From Adhaeribacter terrigena (GTDB lineage: Bacteria > Bacteroidota > Bacteroidia > Cytophagales > Hymenobacteraceae): a stretch of 64,000 bases of DNA. The position numbers and the translations under genes were made by a program. Position 1 is the first letter of the stretch, and every line of letters starts with the position of its first letter. Shown piece after piece: positions 24,820 to 33,571 of the stretch. The stretch is taken from positions 806,001 to 870,000 of the forward strand of contig NZ_JAEHFX010000001.1 in NCBI RefSeq assembly GCF_016623615.1. Direction: 5' to 3'. The notes beneath the pieces are model-generated. The model was not told the DNA's origin. It did no database searches and saw nothing but the letters and a program-made list of their open reading frames with translations.

Positions 24820-24843
24820 AGCTAAATGCTTAACAAGAATAAT

Positions 24844-25281
24844 TTATTTGATCTTCAGCAAGTCCAGCATTAAGCTGAAACTGTCGATGGTAGAATTTTC
24901 GCCGCCGAATTTATCGAAGGAAAGCGGTTTTACGATGTAACCGGTTGCGTTCAGGTTCTGAGCCGCCAGGCGGTCACTTTCTTCGTTCGAGGTCGTCATG
25001 ATAAACACGTTCAGGTCGCGGAACTCGGGGTCTTTGCGTACGGCTTCCAGGAATTCGATCCCGTTCATTTTCGGCATGTTGATATCCAGGAGCACCACGC
25101 TTGGCTTAGGGATGATCTTGGTAGCGCCGCCTTCGCCTTTCAGCATGTTCAGCGCCTCGCGGCCGTTCCGGGCCACGTGCAGAGGAAGATTTATATTAAG
25201 TTTCTTCAGCTCGCGTTCAACGTTCATGATGTCTAAATAATCATCTTCCACAAGCAGAATACTAACTTGATTTTCGGTCAT
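24844..25281 (-). CDS. single-domain response regulator (Rcp1/CheY-like)
   Basis: 145 residues, receiver domain only. The acidic pocket is VEDD at residues 11-14, the phospho-acceptor Asp66 in LLDINMP, the Thr/Ser switch in IMTTSN, and Lys in IVKPLSF. No output domain follows, so it acts by protein contact or phosphorelay, like the Rcp1 group that serves phytochrome-type or CHASE-type kinases. It lies 27 bp after the histidine kinase gene and is surely its co-transcribed partner. Confidence 0.93.
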   Translation of the reverse strand: MTENQVSILLVEDDYLDIMNVERELKKLNINLPLHVARNGREALNMLKGEGGATKIIPKPSVVLLDINMPKMNGIEFLEAVRKDPEFRDLNVFIMTTSNEESDRLAAQNLNATGYIVKPLSFDKFGGENSTIDSFSLMLDLLKIK

Positions 25282-25308
25282 GTTTGTTTGGGCAGTTAAA
25301 ATTTTTAA

Positions 25309-26820
25309 TTAAATACTCGAAATCATAGAATTGGTTTCCAGCGGCGCAGTTTTAGGCCAGTTAAAAGTAAAGGTTGCCCCATCGCCTGGCTCAGAATCTA
25401 CGGAAATTGTGCCGCCCTGCCGTTCTATAATTTTTTTCACAATGGCCAGTCCCACGCCGGTGCTTTCCATTGCGTCGCGTTCCTGCAGGGTCTGGAAGAT
25501 CACAAATATCCGGTCGTGATATTCCGGGTCAATGCCCGGACCATTGTCTGTAAAAGAAAAGGAATAGAACTGATTCGATTCCTGGCAGGTAATGGTCAGG
25601 TTGCCTTCCGGTTTATCGTTATACTTTATCGCGTTGGAAATCAGATTGGAAAAAACCTGCTCCAAATAAATCCGGACGGTGTAAATATGTGGCATTTTCT
25701 CCGGAATTACAATTGAAAAGTTCTTCGGGATGCTGATCGAATCGATAATATCCAATACCAGCTGGCGCACATCTACCAGTTCATCCATTCGTTTGGTACG
25801 GCCGATACGGGCCAGGTCCAGAATACCGTTGATGAGGTTTTCCATGCGGTGTACGCGCACGCGCATCATCATTAAATATTCCTGAATATTAGCCGGCAAG
25901 GTGTTTCCCATGTCTTCTTCTATCCAGCGCGAAGCATTTTCGATGCCCCGCAAAGGCGCCTTTAAGTCGTGCGAAACCACGTAGGCAAACTGGTCCAGTT
26001 CTTTATTTTTGCGTTCCAGTTCGGTAATGTTGCGGTCAATGGTGCCGGCCATGATGTTCAGGGAAGCAGAAAGCTTGCTGAGTTCATCTTGCTCAGTATC
26101 TACCAGCTTGGTTTTATAATCGCCTTTGGAAATTTTATCAGCCAGCCTTACCATAGTCATGATGCGGTTGGAAATGATCTTGGTAATGTAATAAGCCCAG
26201 GCCAGCCCTAAGAGCACCGAAAAAATGGTTAAGCCCGTAGAAACGTTGCGGGTATAGTTAATGGTCTGGCTCAGGCGCTGGGTGCGTTCTTCGCGGATCT
26301 GGTATTCAATGGCATTGAAATTCTTGAACTGTACCCGGATCGAATCATTAAGCTGCTTGCCGAATTGGGCCTTTACTTTATCGGCGCTCCTTAATTCCGA
26401 AAGGCCGGAACGCGGTTCATTTTCCATTTGCTCGCGTTTCTCGGCAATCAGTTTTTCGGCAAATTCATTCATCCATTGGGTGTGGAGCGTGCGGATGAGG
26501 CGGAGGTATTTCTGCTGCCCCGGCGAATTTACCGTCATTTCTGTCAGGCTCTGGAAAAGGGGCTGCACCTGGTCTTTAGACTGCACATACGGCTCCAGAA
26601 ACTCTTCCTGACCGGTAAGCAGGTAACCACGCAGACCAGATTCCATATCGGAAATATTGCGTTGCAGCGAAGCCGAGTTCCGGGTAATGATCTGCGATTG
26701 CGAAACCCAGGAGCTGCTGGCCAGCACATCCTGCGAGAGGTTGTAGTTAATATAAGTTACCGCCAAAAAGATAAACGATACAATAGAAAAGCCGGCAAAC
26801 AGCTTGGTAGATAACTTCAT
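25309..26820 (-). CDS. sensor histidine kinase (CHASE3-HAMP-HisKA-HATPase)
   Basis: 503 residues. A short cytoplasmic start and a first span (residues 8-26) lead into a periplasmic helical CHASE3 domain (about 30-185). A second span (195-213), a HAMP linker (215-270), the phospho-acceptor His284 in VVSHDLKAPLRG and an ATPase domain with DNGPGIDPEYHDRIF, then GVGLAIVKKIIERQGG follow. The signal sensed is unknown. A well-formed promoter (26825-26855) lies just upstream, with a dispersed element directly behind it. Confidence 0.94.
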   Translation of the reverse strand: MKLSTKLFAGFSIVSFIFLAVTYINYNLSQDVLASSSWVSQSQIITRNSASLQRNISDMESGLRGYLLTGQEEFLEPYVQSKDQVQPLFQSLTEMTVNSPGQQKYLRLIRTLHTQWMNEFAEKLIAEKREQMENEPRSGLSELRSADKVKAQFGKQLNDSIRVQFKNFNAIEYQIREERTQRLSQTINYTRNVSTGLTIFSVLLGLAWAYYITKIISNRIMTMVRLADKISKGDYKTKLVDTEQDELSKLSASLNIMAGTIDRNITELERKNKELDQFAYVVSHDLKAPLRGIENASRWIEEDMGNTLPANIQEYLMMMRVRVHRMENLINGILDLARIGRTKRMDELVDVRQLVLDIIDSISIPKNFSIVIPEKMPHIYTVRIYLEQVFSNLISNAIKYNDKPEGNLTITCQESNQFYSFSFTDNGPGIDPEYHDRIFVIFQTLQERDAMESTGVGLAIVKKIIERQGGTISVDSEPGDGATFTFNWPKTAPLETNSMISSI

Positions 26821-26824
26821 GGGG

Positions 26825-26855
26825 TAAAAGTATAAGAAACAAGTTAACTATGCAA
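26825..26855 (-). promoter_or_regulatory. candidate promoter of the histidine kinase operon
   Basis: On the minus strand TTG (26855-26853), 20 bases, then TACTTTTA (26832-26825). This fits the Bacteroidota TTTG-N19-TAnnTTTG pattern except for the last base, and ends 4 bp before the start codon, so the leader would be very short. Confidence 0.4.
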
Positions 26856-26861
26856 GCTGGT

Positions 26862-26889
26862 AAACGCTAGGGTTTTAGGCCAGAAAAGT
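26862..26889 (+). repeat. 29-bp dispersed element, copy 15
   Basis: AAACGCTAGGG, TTTTAGGCCAG, AAAAGTG, directly upstream of the candidate histidine-kinase promoter. Confidence 0.7.
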
Positions 26890-26961
26890 GTTTCTTATTT
26901 AAAAATAATTGGTTATTAATGATTCAGATTCCGGGTTGGCCGGGTAAAAATACGAGCTGTT

Positions 26962-27594
26962 TTAAAGGGTATCCAGCACCTCGTCGGAGGCTTTGGGCGA
27001 GGTAATTTTATCTAAAAGCTGCAGGCCTTTTTCGGTGAGTAAACCACGGAGGTAATACTCGATGGCCAGTTTAAAAACTACCCCGAAATTATTTTCTTTT
27101 TCGTTCAGAACATTGGTTTCCACGATGGCGTAAGTTTGCGCAATAAGCAGTTGGCTCACCAACGGGGCTTTGATTTCCGGTTTTAAAAGTTCCTGCTCTT
27201 TGGCCGCAATTACCTGGCTGGTTAAAGCGCCCTGTAAATAATTATTGGAAAATTCCTGGGTTTTGAGCCAGCAACCAGGGTAAGCTGTTTTCATATCGGG
27301 CAGGAACGACGGGTGATGCCCGGCAAGCGCTTTCAGGTTGGCGTGCAGCAATTGCATAAGTGCTTCTACGGGGTTAGCCGCAACTTCTAATAAACCTGCA
27401 AAATGAGCCATGCGCCGGGTTAAGGCAGCATCTACGCACTGATCCAGCAAAGCTTCCTTCGTTTTGGCAATACCCTGCAAGGTGCCTTTTGAAATGCCAA
27501 GTTGCGCCAGCATATCTTCCATGGTCAGGTTCTTAATCCCGTGCCGCTGAAAAATATGCATACCTTCTTCTAAAACCGTCTGCCTGAAATCCAT
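26962..27594 (-). CDS. TetR-family transcriptional regulator
   Basis: About 210 residues from the ATG at 27594, which has a GGAGG sequence four bases upstream. The longer frame to 27666 only adds codons from a dispersed element and is rejected. The N-terminal helix-turn-helix reads ILQ-free MDFRQTVLEEGMHIFQRHG, then MEDMLAQLGISKGTLQG. The C-terminal 140 residues are a helical ligand/dimer domain. TetR proteins usually repress a neighbouring gene; no efflux gene is adjacent here, so the target is unknown. Confidence 0.85.
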   Translation of the reverse strand: MDFRQTVLEEGMHIFQRHGIKNLTMEDMLAQLGISKGTLQGIAKTKEALLDQCVDAALTRRMAHFAGLLEVAANPVEALMQLLHANLKALAGHHPSFLPDMKTAYPGCWLKTQEFSNNYLQGALTSQVIAAKEQELLKPEIKAPLVSQLLIAQTYAIVETNVLNEKENNFGVVFKLAIEYYLRGLLTEKGLQLLDKITSPKASDEVLDTL

Positions 27595-27645
27595 AATCCC
27601 TCCAAAAATAAATTCTTCAAGCGCTCTCCGGAACCAGGAGCATAT

Positions 27646-27675
27646 AGTTTTACAGCTCAAAACCATAGCGTTTTT
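27646..27675 (-). repeat. 29-bp dispersed element, copy 16
   Basis: AAAAACGCTATGG, TTTTGAGCTG, TAAAACT on the minus strand, in the TetR gene's upstream region. Confidence 0.75.
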
Positions 27676-27964
27676 GTCCGGGAAATTACATCAGTTCAAA
27701 TATATTTTTTAAAATATATAACGAAATTGATACAATAGAACGCTTTTTTGCCTATATTATTACGAAGATGTTTTGCACCAGGTTTTGTAACTTTCAGGCA
27801 AATTATTGTAACTGTACCGGAAAAAGAACCGGCCATTCTTTTAAAAGCGGATCTTTGGCTTTATAGAAAAGGTTTATGCTGCTGCAATATCTGCTGCGCA
27901 TAAAATGAAAGGTAATTGTATAAAATTCAGAAACTGCCCGGCCAGGCAAGGTTGAAAAATCTGG

Positions 27965-27995
27965 TTTCAGAAACAATTTTAAATCAGTACTTTTG
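27965..27995 (+). promoter_or_regulatory. candidate promoter of gcvT
   Basis: TTTC (27965-27968), 19 bases, then TACTTTTG (27988-27995), a full match to the Bacteroidota -7 box TAnnTTTG. It ends 36 bp before the gcvT ATG. Confidence 0.55.
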
Positions 27996-28031
27996 CGCAC
28001 AATTATTAAGCCTCTCTAAAGATCCTGAACC

Positions 28032-29120
28032 ATGGAATTGAAAAAAGTTGCCCTGAATGATGTGCACGAAGCCTTAGGTGCCAAAATGGTGCCGTTTGCC
28101 GGTTACAACATGCCGGTGCGTTACAGCTCCGACATTGAAGAACATAAAACCGTACGCGAAGCGGTTGGTATTTTCGACGTGTCGCACATGGGGGAATTTA
28201 TGGTGAAAGGCCCGAAAGCGCTGGACCTGATCCAGCGGGTAACGTCAAACGATGCCAGCAAACTGGTGCCGGGTAAAATTCAGTACACCTGCCTTCCGAA
28301 CGAAGAAGGCGGCATTGTAGACGATCTGCTGGTTTACCAGATGGCCGAAAACGAATACATGCTGGTAGTGAACGCTTCGAACATTGAAAAAGACTGGAAC
28401 TGGATCTCTAAATTCAATACGGAAGGCGCGGAGCTGGAAAATATTTCTGACAGCATGTCTTTATTTGCCGTGCAGGGACCGAAAACGGCCGATGCGCTGC
28501 AAAGCCTCACCAGCCTTGATCTGCACAACATGACTTATTACACCTTCGAAAAAGGCGAATTTGCCGGCGTGCCAAACGTAATTGTTTCTGCCACGGGTTA
28601 TACCGGTGCGGGCGGATTTGAAATTTACGTGCCGAACGAAAACGCGAAAGCAGTTTGGGATAAGATCATGGAAGCCGGCAAAGCGTTCGGCATTAAGCCG
28701 ATCGGTTTAGGCGCCCGCGATACGCTGCGTCTGGAAATGGGCTTCTGCTTATACGGCAACGATATTTCCGATACTACTTCGCCGCTGGAAGCCGGTTTGG
28801 GCTGGGTTACCAAATTCAACAAGGAGTTTACCAATTCTCAGAACCTGAAGGCGCAGAAAGAAGCCGGCGTGAGCCGCAAGCTGGTGGGTTTCGAAATGGT
28901 AGAGCAAGGCATTCCGCGCGCGCATTACGAAATTGCCAACGCCGAAGGCGAAACCATTGGCGAAGTTACTTCCGGTACGCAAAGCCCGATGCTGAGCAAA
29001 GGAATTGGCCTGGGTTATGTGAAAACTGAATTTGCCGGTCCCGGTTCAGAAGTTTATATCAAGATCCGGAACAAGGCCGTGAAAGCCAACGTGGTTAAAC
29101 TGCCTTTCTACAAAGCTTAA
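28032..29120 (+). CDS. gcvT: aminomethyltransferase, T-protein of the glycine cleavage system
   Basis: Moves the aminomethyl group from the lipoyl H-protein to tetrahydrofolate. The 362 residues are full length: [16 protein letters not shown] at the folate side, [42 protein letters not shown] and the C-terminal barrel. gcvH and gcvP are not in the window, as is common when Bacteroidota gcv genes are dispersed. It has its own promoter and terminator, so it is monocistronic. Confidence 0.96.
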   Translation: MELKKVALNDVHEALGAKMVPFAGYNMPVRYSSDIEEHKTVREAVGIFDVSHMGEFMVKGPKALDLIQRVTSNDASKLVPGKIQYTCLPNEEGGIVDDLLVYQMAENEYMLVVNASNIEKDWNWISKFNTEGAELENISDSMSLFAVQGPKTADALQSLTSLDLHNMTYYTFEKGEFAGVPNVIVSATGYTGAGGFEIYVPNENAKAVWDKIMEAGKAFGIKPIGLGARDTLRLEMGFCLYGNDISDTTSPLEAGLGWVTKFNKEFTNSQNLKAQKEAGVSRKLVGFEMVEQGIPRAHYEIANAEGETIGEVTSGTQSPMLSKGIGLGYVKTEFAGPGSEVYIKIRNKAVKANVVKLPFYKA

Positions 29121-29131
29121 TCTGACCTATT

Positions 29132-29160
29132 ACGGCCTCGCTTTGCGGGGCCGTTCTTTT
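29132..29160 (+). terminator. terminator of gcvT
   Basis: Arms ACGGCC-CGC and GCG-GGCCGT around TTT, followed by TCTTTT, 12 bp past the stop codon. Confidence 0.75.
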
Positions 29161-29199
29161 ACCCTTATATCGAATTCTTACTATTTAAATTAAAAATAT

Positions 29200-29922
29200 A
29201 TGTTAACGGTTGACGTTTGTTTCAGCCCCGAATTATTACACTTATATAATTTGCAGGGCCGTGTTGTAGTGGTGGTAGATATTTTGCGGGCTACATCCAG
29301 TATGGTTACGGCTTTTGCGCACGGCGTAGAAAAAATGGTGCCCGTAAGCAAACTGCAGGAGTGCATGGCTTACCGCAAAAAAGGATTTTTAACCGCTGCC
29401 GAACGCGACGGGCAAAAAGCCGAAGGTTTTGACCTGGGCAATTCGCCTTTCAGCTACATGGAAGAAAGCATTAAAGGCAAAGCCGTGGCCATTACTACTA
29501 CCAACGGTACGCAAGCCATCCGGCTTTCCATTTCTGCCGATACGGTGGTAATTGGTTCATTCCTGAATATTTCGGCGGTGGCGAAGTTTGTGCAGATGCA
29601 GCAGAAAAGCGTGATCATTGTGTGCGCCGCCTGGAAAGGAAAATTTAACCTGGAAGATACCTTGTTTGCCGGCGCTTTAATTGAAAAACTGGGCAGCGAA
29701 TTTGAACCGGAAAACGATTCTACTTTAGCCGCCACCGTTCTTTGGGATGCTGCCAAAGCTGACCGCCGCGCGTTCCTGAACAACTCGAGCCACGTAAAAC
29801 GCCTCGCCCGCCTGGATATTACCAAAGATGTAGATTTCTGTTTGCAGGAAGATGTTTACGACGCCGTGCCGGTTTGGCAGGGCGCGTATTTAACTAAAGC
29901 CGTTCCGGTGCTGGTAGATTAG
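29200..29922 (+). CDS. comB: 2-phosphosulfolactate phosphatase (ComB family)
   Basis: 240 residues. The family motifs are present: VVVVDILRATSSM near residue 23, TAAERDGQKAEGFDLGNSP near 64-82, and TTTNGTQAIR near 99. In methanogens ComB makes sulfolactate for coenzyme M. In bacteria without that cofactor the role is unsettled; Cytophagales make sulfonolipids, but these are thought to derive from cysteate, so a link is only a guess. No comA or comC is adjacent. The ATG sits in an A/T-rich leader without a Shine-Dalgarno. Confidence 0.88.
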   Translation: MLTVDVCFSPELLHLYNLQGRVVVVVDILRATSSMVTAFAHGVEKMVPVSKLQECMAYRKKGFLTAAERDGQKAEGFDLGNSPFSYMEESIKGKAVAITTTNGTQAIRLSISADTVVIGSFLNISAVAKFVQMQQKSVIIVCAAWKGKFNLEDTLFAGALIEKLGSEFEPENDSTLAATVLWDAAKADRRAFLNNSSHVKRLARLDITKDVDFCLQEDVYDAVPVWQGAYLTKAVPVLVD

Positions 29923-29930
29923 TTGCTGTT

Positions 29931-29961
29931 GACTTTTTAAGGCGGAAAACCTACCGTTTTT
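29931..29961 (-). repeat. 29-bp dispersed element, copy 17
   Basis: AAAAACGGTAGG, TTTTCCGCCTT, AAAAAGTC on the minus strand, 8 bp after the comB stop. Confidence 0.8.
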
Positions 29962-29966
29962 ATTTC

Positions 29967-30002
29967 AAACCTGTGAGATTTTAAAACCTCACAGGTTTTT
30001 TT
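29967..30002 (+). terminator. terminator of comB
   Basis: Arms AAACCTGTGAG and CTCACAGGTTT with a 10-base loop and seven T. The CCTGTGAGG word is a common Bacteroidota spacer hairpin. Confidence 0.8.
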
Positions 30003-30023
30003 GTGCGAAAGCCTACCGTTTTT
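29996..30023 (-). repeat. 29-bp dispersed element, copy 18 (partial)
   Basis: AAAAACGGTAGGC, TTTCGCAC, AAAAAAA on the minus strand. Its second A-tract is the T-run of the comB terminator. Confidence 0.6.
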
Positions 30024-30116
30024 GATCGCGGATTAAGCGGATTAAAGGATTTCGCAGATTTCTGGCAGGAAGGGGAAGCGTTTTGGAGTGTCAGATTTTA
30101 TTATGCGTTAGGAAGT

Positions 30117-30147
30117 GAGTTTTTTGTTTCAAAAGGCTACCGTTTTT
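30117..30147 (-). repeat. 29-bp dispersed element, copy 19
   Basis: AAAAACGGTAGCC, TTTTGAAAC, AAAAAACTC on the minus strand. Confidence 0.75.
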
Positions 30148-30229
30148 GCATTCTAGAAACAAATAGTTAATTGCTGTTTTTTATTGTTACAGATTTTTTA
30201 GTTTTGTAACGAAACCTGCTTTTCCTGGA

Positions 30230-32758
30230 ATGAACAAGACTGTTTTTCTTTTCTGCTTTTTTATTATAAACCTGGTTGTAGGGAAAGCTGCTGCCCAGCA
30301 AAAAGAAGGTGCCTGGTGGTTTTTTGGCTCAAGAGATTTTACCACTAGTAATTATTGGGGCCCCTCGTTGCATTTCAATGGCAATAAATTAGCGATTGGT
30401 AAACATAGTGATCCTTCAGGTATATGGGGTAACAGTACCATAAGCGATAACCAAGGCAATTTGCTTTTCTATACCAAATACGGATTCCCTTATACCCGGA
30501 ATTTTACCCTGTCTGGCAACCCGCCCATTCCAGAGTATCCAATGATACCAGCTAGTTTTAACCAGCAATATCCAAAAAGTATTGGATCCAGCCATCTTGA
30601 AATGCTTGTGCAAAGCCCGGCGGACCCACAGGTTTACTTCCATTTTTTTCTTACTCAATTCGGTTGGTCACTCGGTGGAATTGGCCAAACAACAGACACT
30701 ACTTATTTTAACGTAGGCCAGTTAAGTTTGCGGCTTAATAACGGCTTTGGCGATGCCATACCCAATGCACTTCGGGTAATCCAAAAGAACGCGGCCATAA
30801 AAATGGCGGCCCTGCTGCATACCAACAACCGCGATACCTGGATCCTGACCCATAACCGGGAAGGCACCCATTTTTACGCCTACCTGCTTTCGCCTGCCGG
30901 TATTTCTGCCCCAGTAATAACGCCCACCGGCCGGCCGCTAGCCGAAATCGGGCGGCTTAAAAGCTCGCCAAACAGCGGCCAGTTTACAACCAACAGCGCG
31001 GCCGGCATCGAGCTCTTCGATTTTGATCGTAGCACAGGTATTCCTATTTTCCGACAAACCTTAACCATTCCGGTAATAAACCCGCTTTATTTCGCTTATT
31101 CCACGGCCTTTTCCCCGGATGGCAGTAAATTGTATGTTGGCTCCGGGAACCCCGATTACATCGGTGTGAATCCACCGGATATTCCTACGTATAAAGCCTA
31201 TTTATACCAATTTAACCTTGCATCCGGCAGCCCGGCGGCCATTCAGAATTCGCGCTTCCACGTTTTTACTTTCGACAGCACTCATACCGTTTTTGATATG
31301 CAAATTGCCATAGACGGTAAAATCTATCTTACCAAAGGCTATCATGATGGCAGCAAATACCTGAGCCGGATCAATTGCCCGGACCAGCCGGGCGCGGCCT
31401 GTCGTTTCCGGTACAACGAAATTTACCTGCAGGGAAGTTTAAGTGGCCGGAATCTTCCCGCCCTCAACCAAACCATTTTCCGGAACGCAGGTTTTTTGCA
31501 GGCGCAGGCATTAAGAGATACGATTTGCTACGGCGATTCGGTGCAGCTTTCGGCTTACGGGGCAGGCGCGGAGCGTTTCCAATGGCAGTTAGCCAATGGC
31601 TTAACTGCTCCGGATGATACGTTGGCCAATCCTTTTGTAAAACCCACGCAAACCACTACTTATTCAGTTACCGGTTCGAGCGATTGCAGCCAACGTACAG
31701 CTTCGGTAACGGTGGTGGTTTTGCCTAAGCCGATGGTTACTATCAGCGGTTCGGCCTCGGTTTGTCCGCAGGTGCAGGGCGTTTGGTACAAGGCAAGCAA
31801 TCCCGAGAAGCTGCCAATAAGCTGGGGCGTTAAAGGCGGCACCGTGGCTACTACTTCCAACGACAGCATTTCGGTAAACTGGGGCAATGCAAGCAACACG
31901 GCGCAGGTTTGGGCTTTGCCAAGAAACCGCTTAGGCTGCCCCGGCGATACGGTTTTCTTCCCGGTGAACATTAACGTAATTCTGGCTACTGAAACCCCGA
32001 AAGGCGCGGATACGCTTTGCCTGAACCAAGCGAAAAACGTAAGTTACCGCATTGCTCCAACTACTGGTTCGGTTTACACCTGGGGCATAAACGGCGGAAT
32101 AATTATAAGCGGACAAAGCACCAACAGCATACGGGTAAACTGGCAGCAAGCCGGAAATAATAAACTCTGGGTACAGGAAGAAAGCCGCACCAGCACCTCG
32201 CATTGTTTCGGCGTTTCCGATACCTTGCTCGTGTTTGTTCAATCATCACCGGCCGAAATAAATAAAATATCCGGCCCGACGCAGGTTTTTACTTTTGCCC
32301 AAAATCAGGTTTATGAAATTGAAGATCCGCAGTTGGGTTTATCTTACAACTGGCAGATTAGCGGCGGCGCAATTACTTCCGGACAAGGCAACAACAGTAT
32401 AAAAGTAAACTGGAAAAATACCGGAATCGGTCTGATAGAAGTTTCAGTTGCGAATGCGCAAGGTTGCGAAAGCAGTAAAACAGTTTTGAAAGTAGAAATT
32501 TCGGGTGCGCCGCTTCCGGTTTTCTACAACATCATCACGCCAAACGCTGACCATAAAAACGATGCTTTTGTAATAGAAAATCTGAAATGGTATGCAGAAA
32601 ATGAACTGGTAATTTACAACCGCTGGGGCATAGAAGTTTTCCGGAGCCGAGATTATAAAAACGACTGGCAAGCTGAAAAACTAAGCAGCGGCGTTTACTT
32701 CTATCGTTTCCAGGCTCAAGGCAAAAGCTGGAAGGGCTGGCTGGAAGTAGCGAAATAG
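30230..32758 (+). CDS. large secreted protein with PKD-like repeats and CHU_C/T9SS type B C-terminus
   Basis: 842 residues. A signal peptide ends near KAAAQ (residue 23). The N-terminal half (about 30-420) has propeller-like repeats (TAFSPDGSKLYVGSGNPDY, IAIDGKIYLTKGYHD). Then come PKD-like modules (SVQLSAYGAGAERFQWQL; TWGINGGIIISGQSTNSIRV; NWQISGGAITSGQGNNSIKV). The last 85 residues, NIITPNADHKNDAFVIENL...YNRWGIEVFRS...SSGVYFYRF, are the gliding-motility-associated C-terminal domain used as a type IX secretion signal. It should be exported through the T9SS, whose PorQ gene lies at the left edge, and stay on or leave the surface. Confidence 0.88.
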   Translation: MNKTVFLFCFFIINLVVGKAAAQQKEGAWWFFGSRDFTTSNYWGPSLHFNGNKLAIGKHSDPSGIWGNSTISDNQGNLLFYTKYGFPYTRNFTLSGNPPIPEYPMIPASFNQQYPKSIGSSHLEMLVQSPADPQVYFHFFLTQFGWSLGGIGQTTDTTYFNVGQLSLRLNNGFGDAIPNALRVIQKNAAIKMAALLHTNNRDTWILTHNREGTHFYAYLLSPAGISAPVITPTGRPLAEIGRLKSSPNSGQFTTNSAAGIELFDFDRSTGIPIFRQTLTIPVINPLYFAYSTAFSPDGSKLYVGSGNPDYIGVNPPDIPTYKAYLYQFNLASGSPAAIQNSRFHVFTFDSTHTVFDMQIAIDGKIYLTKGYHDGSKYLSRINCPDQPGAACRFRYNEIYLQGSLSGRNLPALNQTIFRNAGFLQAQALRDTICYGDSVQLSAYGAGAERFQWQLANGLTAPDDTLANPFVKPTQTTTYSVTGSSDCSQRTASVTVVVLPKPMVTISGSASVCPQVQGVWYKASNPEKLPISWGVKGGTVATTSNDSISVNWGNASNTAQVWALPRNRLGCPGDTVFFPVNINVILATETPKGADTLCLNQAKNVSYRIAPTTGSVYTWGINGGIIISGQSTNSIRVNWQQAGNNKLWVQEESRTSTSHCFGVSDTLLVFVQSSPAEINKISGPTQVFTFAQNQVYEIEDPQLGLSYNWQISGGAITSGQGNNSIKVNWKNTGIGLIEVSVANAQGCESSKTVLKVEISGAPLPVFYNIITPNADHKNDAFVIENLKWYAENELVIYNRWGIEVFRSRDYKNDWQAEKLSSGVYFYRFQAQGKSWKGWLEVAK

Positions 32759-32802
32759 TTGTTGGTTGTTCGTTGCTGGTTGTTGGTTAAATAGATGATC
32801 GT

Positions 32803-32831
32803 AAAACGGTAGGGATTTGTCGTGAAAAACT
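32803..32831 (+). repeat. 29-bp dispersed element, copy 20
   Basis: AAAACGGTAGGG, ATTTGTCGTG, AAAAACTG. It abuts the left arm of the 121-bp inverted-repeat element. Confidence 0.75.
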
Positions 32832-32952
32832 GCTCCACGCCTTAAAAGGCGTGGCAATTAAACTGTAGTGCCAAACCGGTGTGAGGATTTAAATAAATTA
32901 AATAACCCATTCAACCATTTAACTAATTACCACGCTTTTTAAGGCGTGGAGC
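32832..32952. mobile_element. 121-bp MITE-like inverted-repeat element
   Basis: Terminal arms at 32832-32854 and 32930-32952 pair over 23 positions with one mismatch, and each arm is itself a small hairpin (CCACGCCTT / AAGGCGTGG). The inside is A/T-rich and non-coding. Dispersed elements stand on both sides. No transposase is present; the call as a miniature mobile element is by shape only. Confidence 0.5.
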
Positions 32953-32963
32953 ACAGGAGTTAA

Positions 32964-32992
32964 AAAAACGGTAGGGTTTAAACCCAAAAACC
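32964..32992 (+). repeat. 29-bp dispersed element, copy 21
   Basis: AAAAAACGGTAGGG, TTTAAACCC, AAAAACC, 12 bp past the right arm of the inverted-repeat element. Confidence 0.72.
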
Positions 32993-33006
32993 ATTTAACA
33001 ATTAAA

Positions 33007-33333
33007 TCAAAATAATTTCTCGTTGTTTTTGTGCCTTTCTGCATCGCGGATGGTTTTCTTGTCGAGGTTTTTTTGCAGGGCTTCGGTTAAATTTACGCCG
33101 GTTTGGTTGGCCAGACAGATAACTACAAAAAGCACATCGGCCAGTTCATCGGCCAGGTTTTTGTCTTTATCCGAAGGTTTGAACGATTGCTCGCCGTATT
33201 GACGGGCAATGATGCGCGCTACTTCGCCTACTTCTTCGGTAAGCATGGCCATGTTGGTGAGTTCGTTGAAATACCGCACGCCGGTGGTTTTAATCCAGGT
33301 ATCTACGGTTTGCTGCGCTTCTTCTATGGTCAT
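33007..33333 (-). CDS. MazG-like nucleotide pyrophosphohydrolase
   Basis: 108 residues, one MazG/NTP-PPase four-helix domain. The metal-binding acidic pattern is visible as TEEVGEVARIIARQYGE (about 32-48) and ADELADVLFVVICLAN (about 61-76). It hydrolyses nucleoside triphosphates to monophosphates, probably as a house-cleaning enzyme. The short form is typical of single-domain members such as the RS21-C6/MazG-related group. It is bounded by repeat-edged spacers on both sides. Confidence 0.9.
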   Translation of the reverse strand: MTIEEAQQTVDTWIKTTGVRYFNELTNMAMLTEEVGEVARIIARQYGEQSFKPSDKDKNLADELADVLFVVICLANQTGVNLTEALQKNLDKKTIRDAERHKNNEKLF

Positions 33334-33366
33334 TTCTGTGTATTGTTAATTGTTTATTGCTAATTG

Positions 33367-33398
33367 AAAAACGCTATGGTTCTGGGTTTGAAAAGTCA
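33367..33398 (+). repeat. 29-bp dispersed element, copy 22
   Basis: AAAACGCTATGG, TTCTGGGTTTG, AAAAGTC. Confidence 0.75.
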
Positions 33399-33433
33399 GA
33401 TTATTCTATTGCTGGATAATTATTCCCATTGGG

Positions 33434-33463
33434 AAAACGCTATGGTTTAAGGGCGGAAAAGTC
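33434..33463 (+). repeat. 29-bp dispersed element, copy 23
   Basis: AAAACGCTATGG, TTTAAGGGCGG, AAAAGTC, 67 bp after copy 22 in the same direction, like the 70-bp spacing of copies 9 and 10. Confidence 0.78.
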
Positions 33464-33571
33464 ACTGAAATTTTTTGCCATCAAGAATCACATAACGTTT
33501 ATAAAAAAAAGGAATAGTAAGGCCAAAAGATTTAACAATTGTCAATTAACAATCAGCAATTAACAATTCAA

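Larger units (their letters stand above)
24448..24843. other. 396-bp spacer between the lipoprotein and the response regulator
   Basis: No gene seen. It contains one dispersed element (24607-24635) and the terminator of the two-component operon near the right end. Confidence 0.6.
27595..28031. other. 437-bp spacer with divergent control regions
   Basis: Lies between the divergent TetR and gcvT genes. It holds a dispersed element 50 bp from the TetR start and a good promoter for gcvT at 27965-27995. I see no glycine-riboswitch-like structure. A 65-codon minus-strand frame at 27803-28000 has no support. Confidence 0.6.
29923..30229. other. 307-bp repeat-packed spacer
   Basis: No gene. It holds three minus-oriented dispersed elements, the comB terminator between the first two, and a GGATTAAGCGGATTAAAGG-type repeat at about 30026-30062. 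A -7-like TAGTTTTG word (30199-30206) lies 24 bp before the next start. Confidence 0.75.
32759..33006. repeat. spacer edged by low-complexity repeats
   Basis: The left edge reads TTGTTGGTTGTTCGTTGC-type words right after the stop codon. The right edge reads AACCATTTAACAATT right before the MazG-like stop. Between them are two dispersed elements and a 121-bp inverted-repeat element. Confidence 0.7.
33334..33571. repeat. spacer edged by inverted AATTGTTAATTG-type repeats
   Basis: The left edge, beside the MazG-like start, reads TATTGTTAATTGTTTATTGC. The right edge, beside the dtd stop, reads CAATTAACAATCAGCAATTA-type words (about 33527-33568). Two same-direction dispersed elements lie between. 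Confidence 0.7.

Noticed and set aside
27803-28000. 65-codon minus-strand frame upstream of gcvT
   Set aside because: It covers the gcvT promoter and has no recognisable content.
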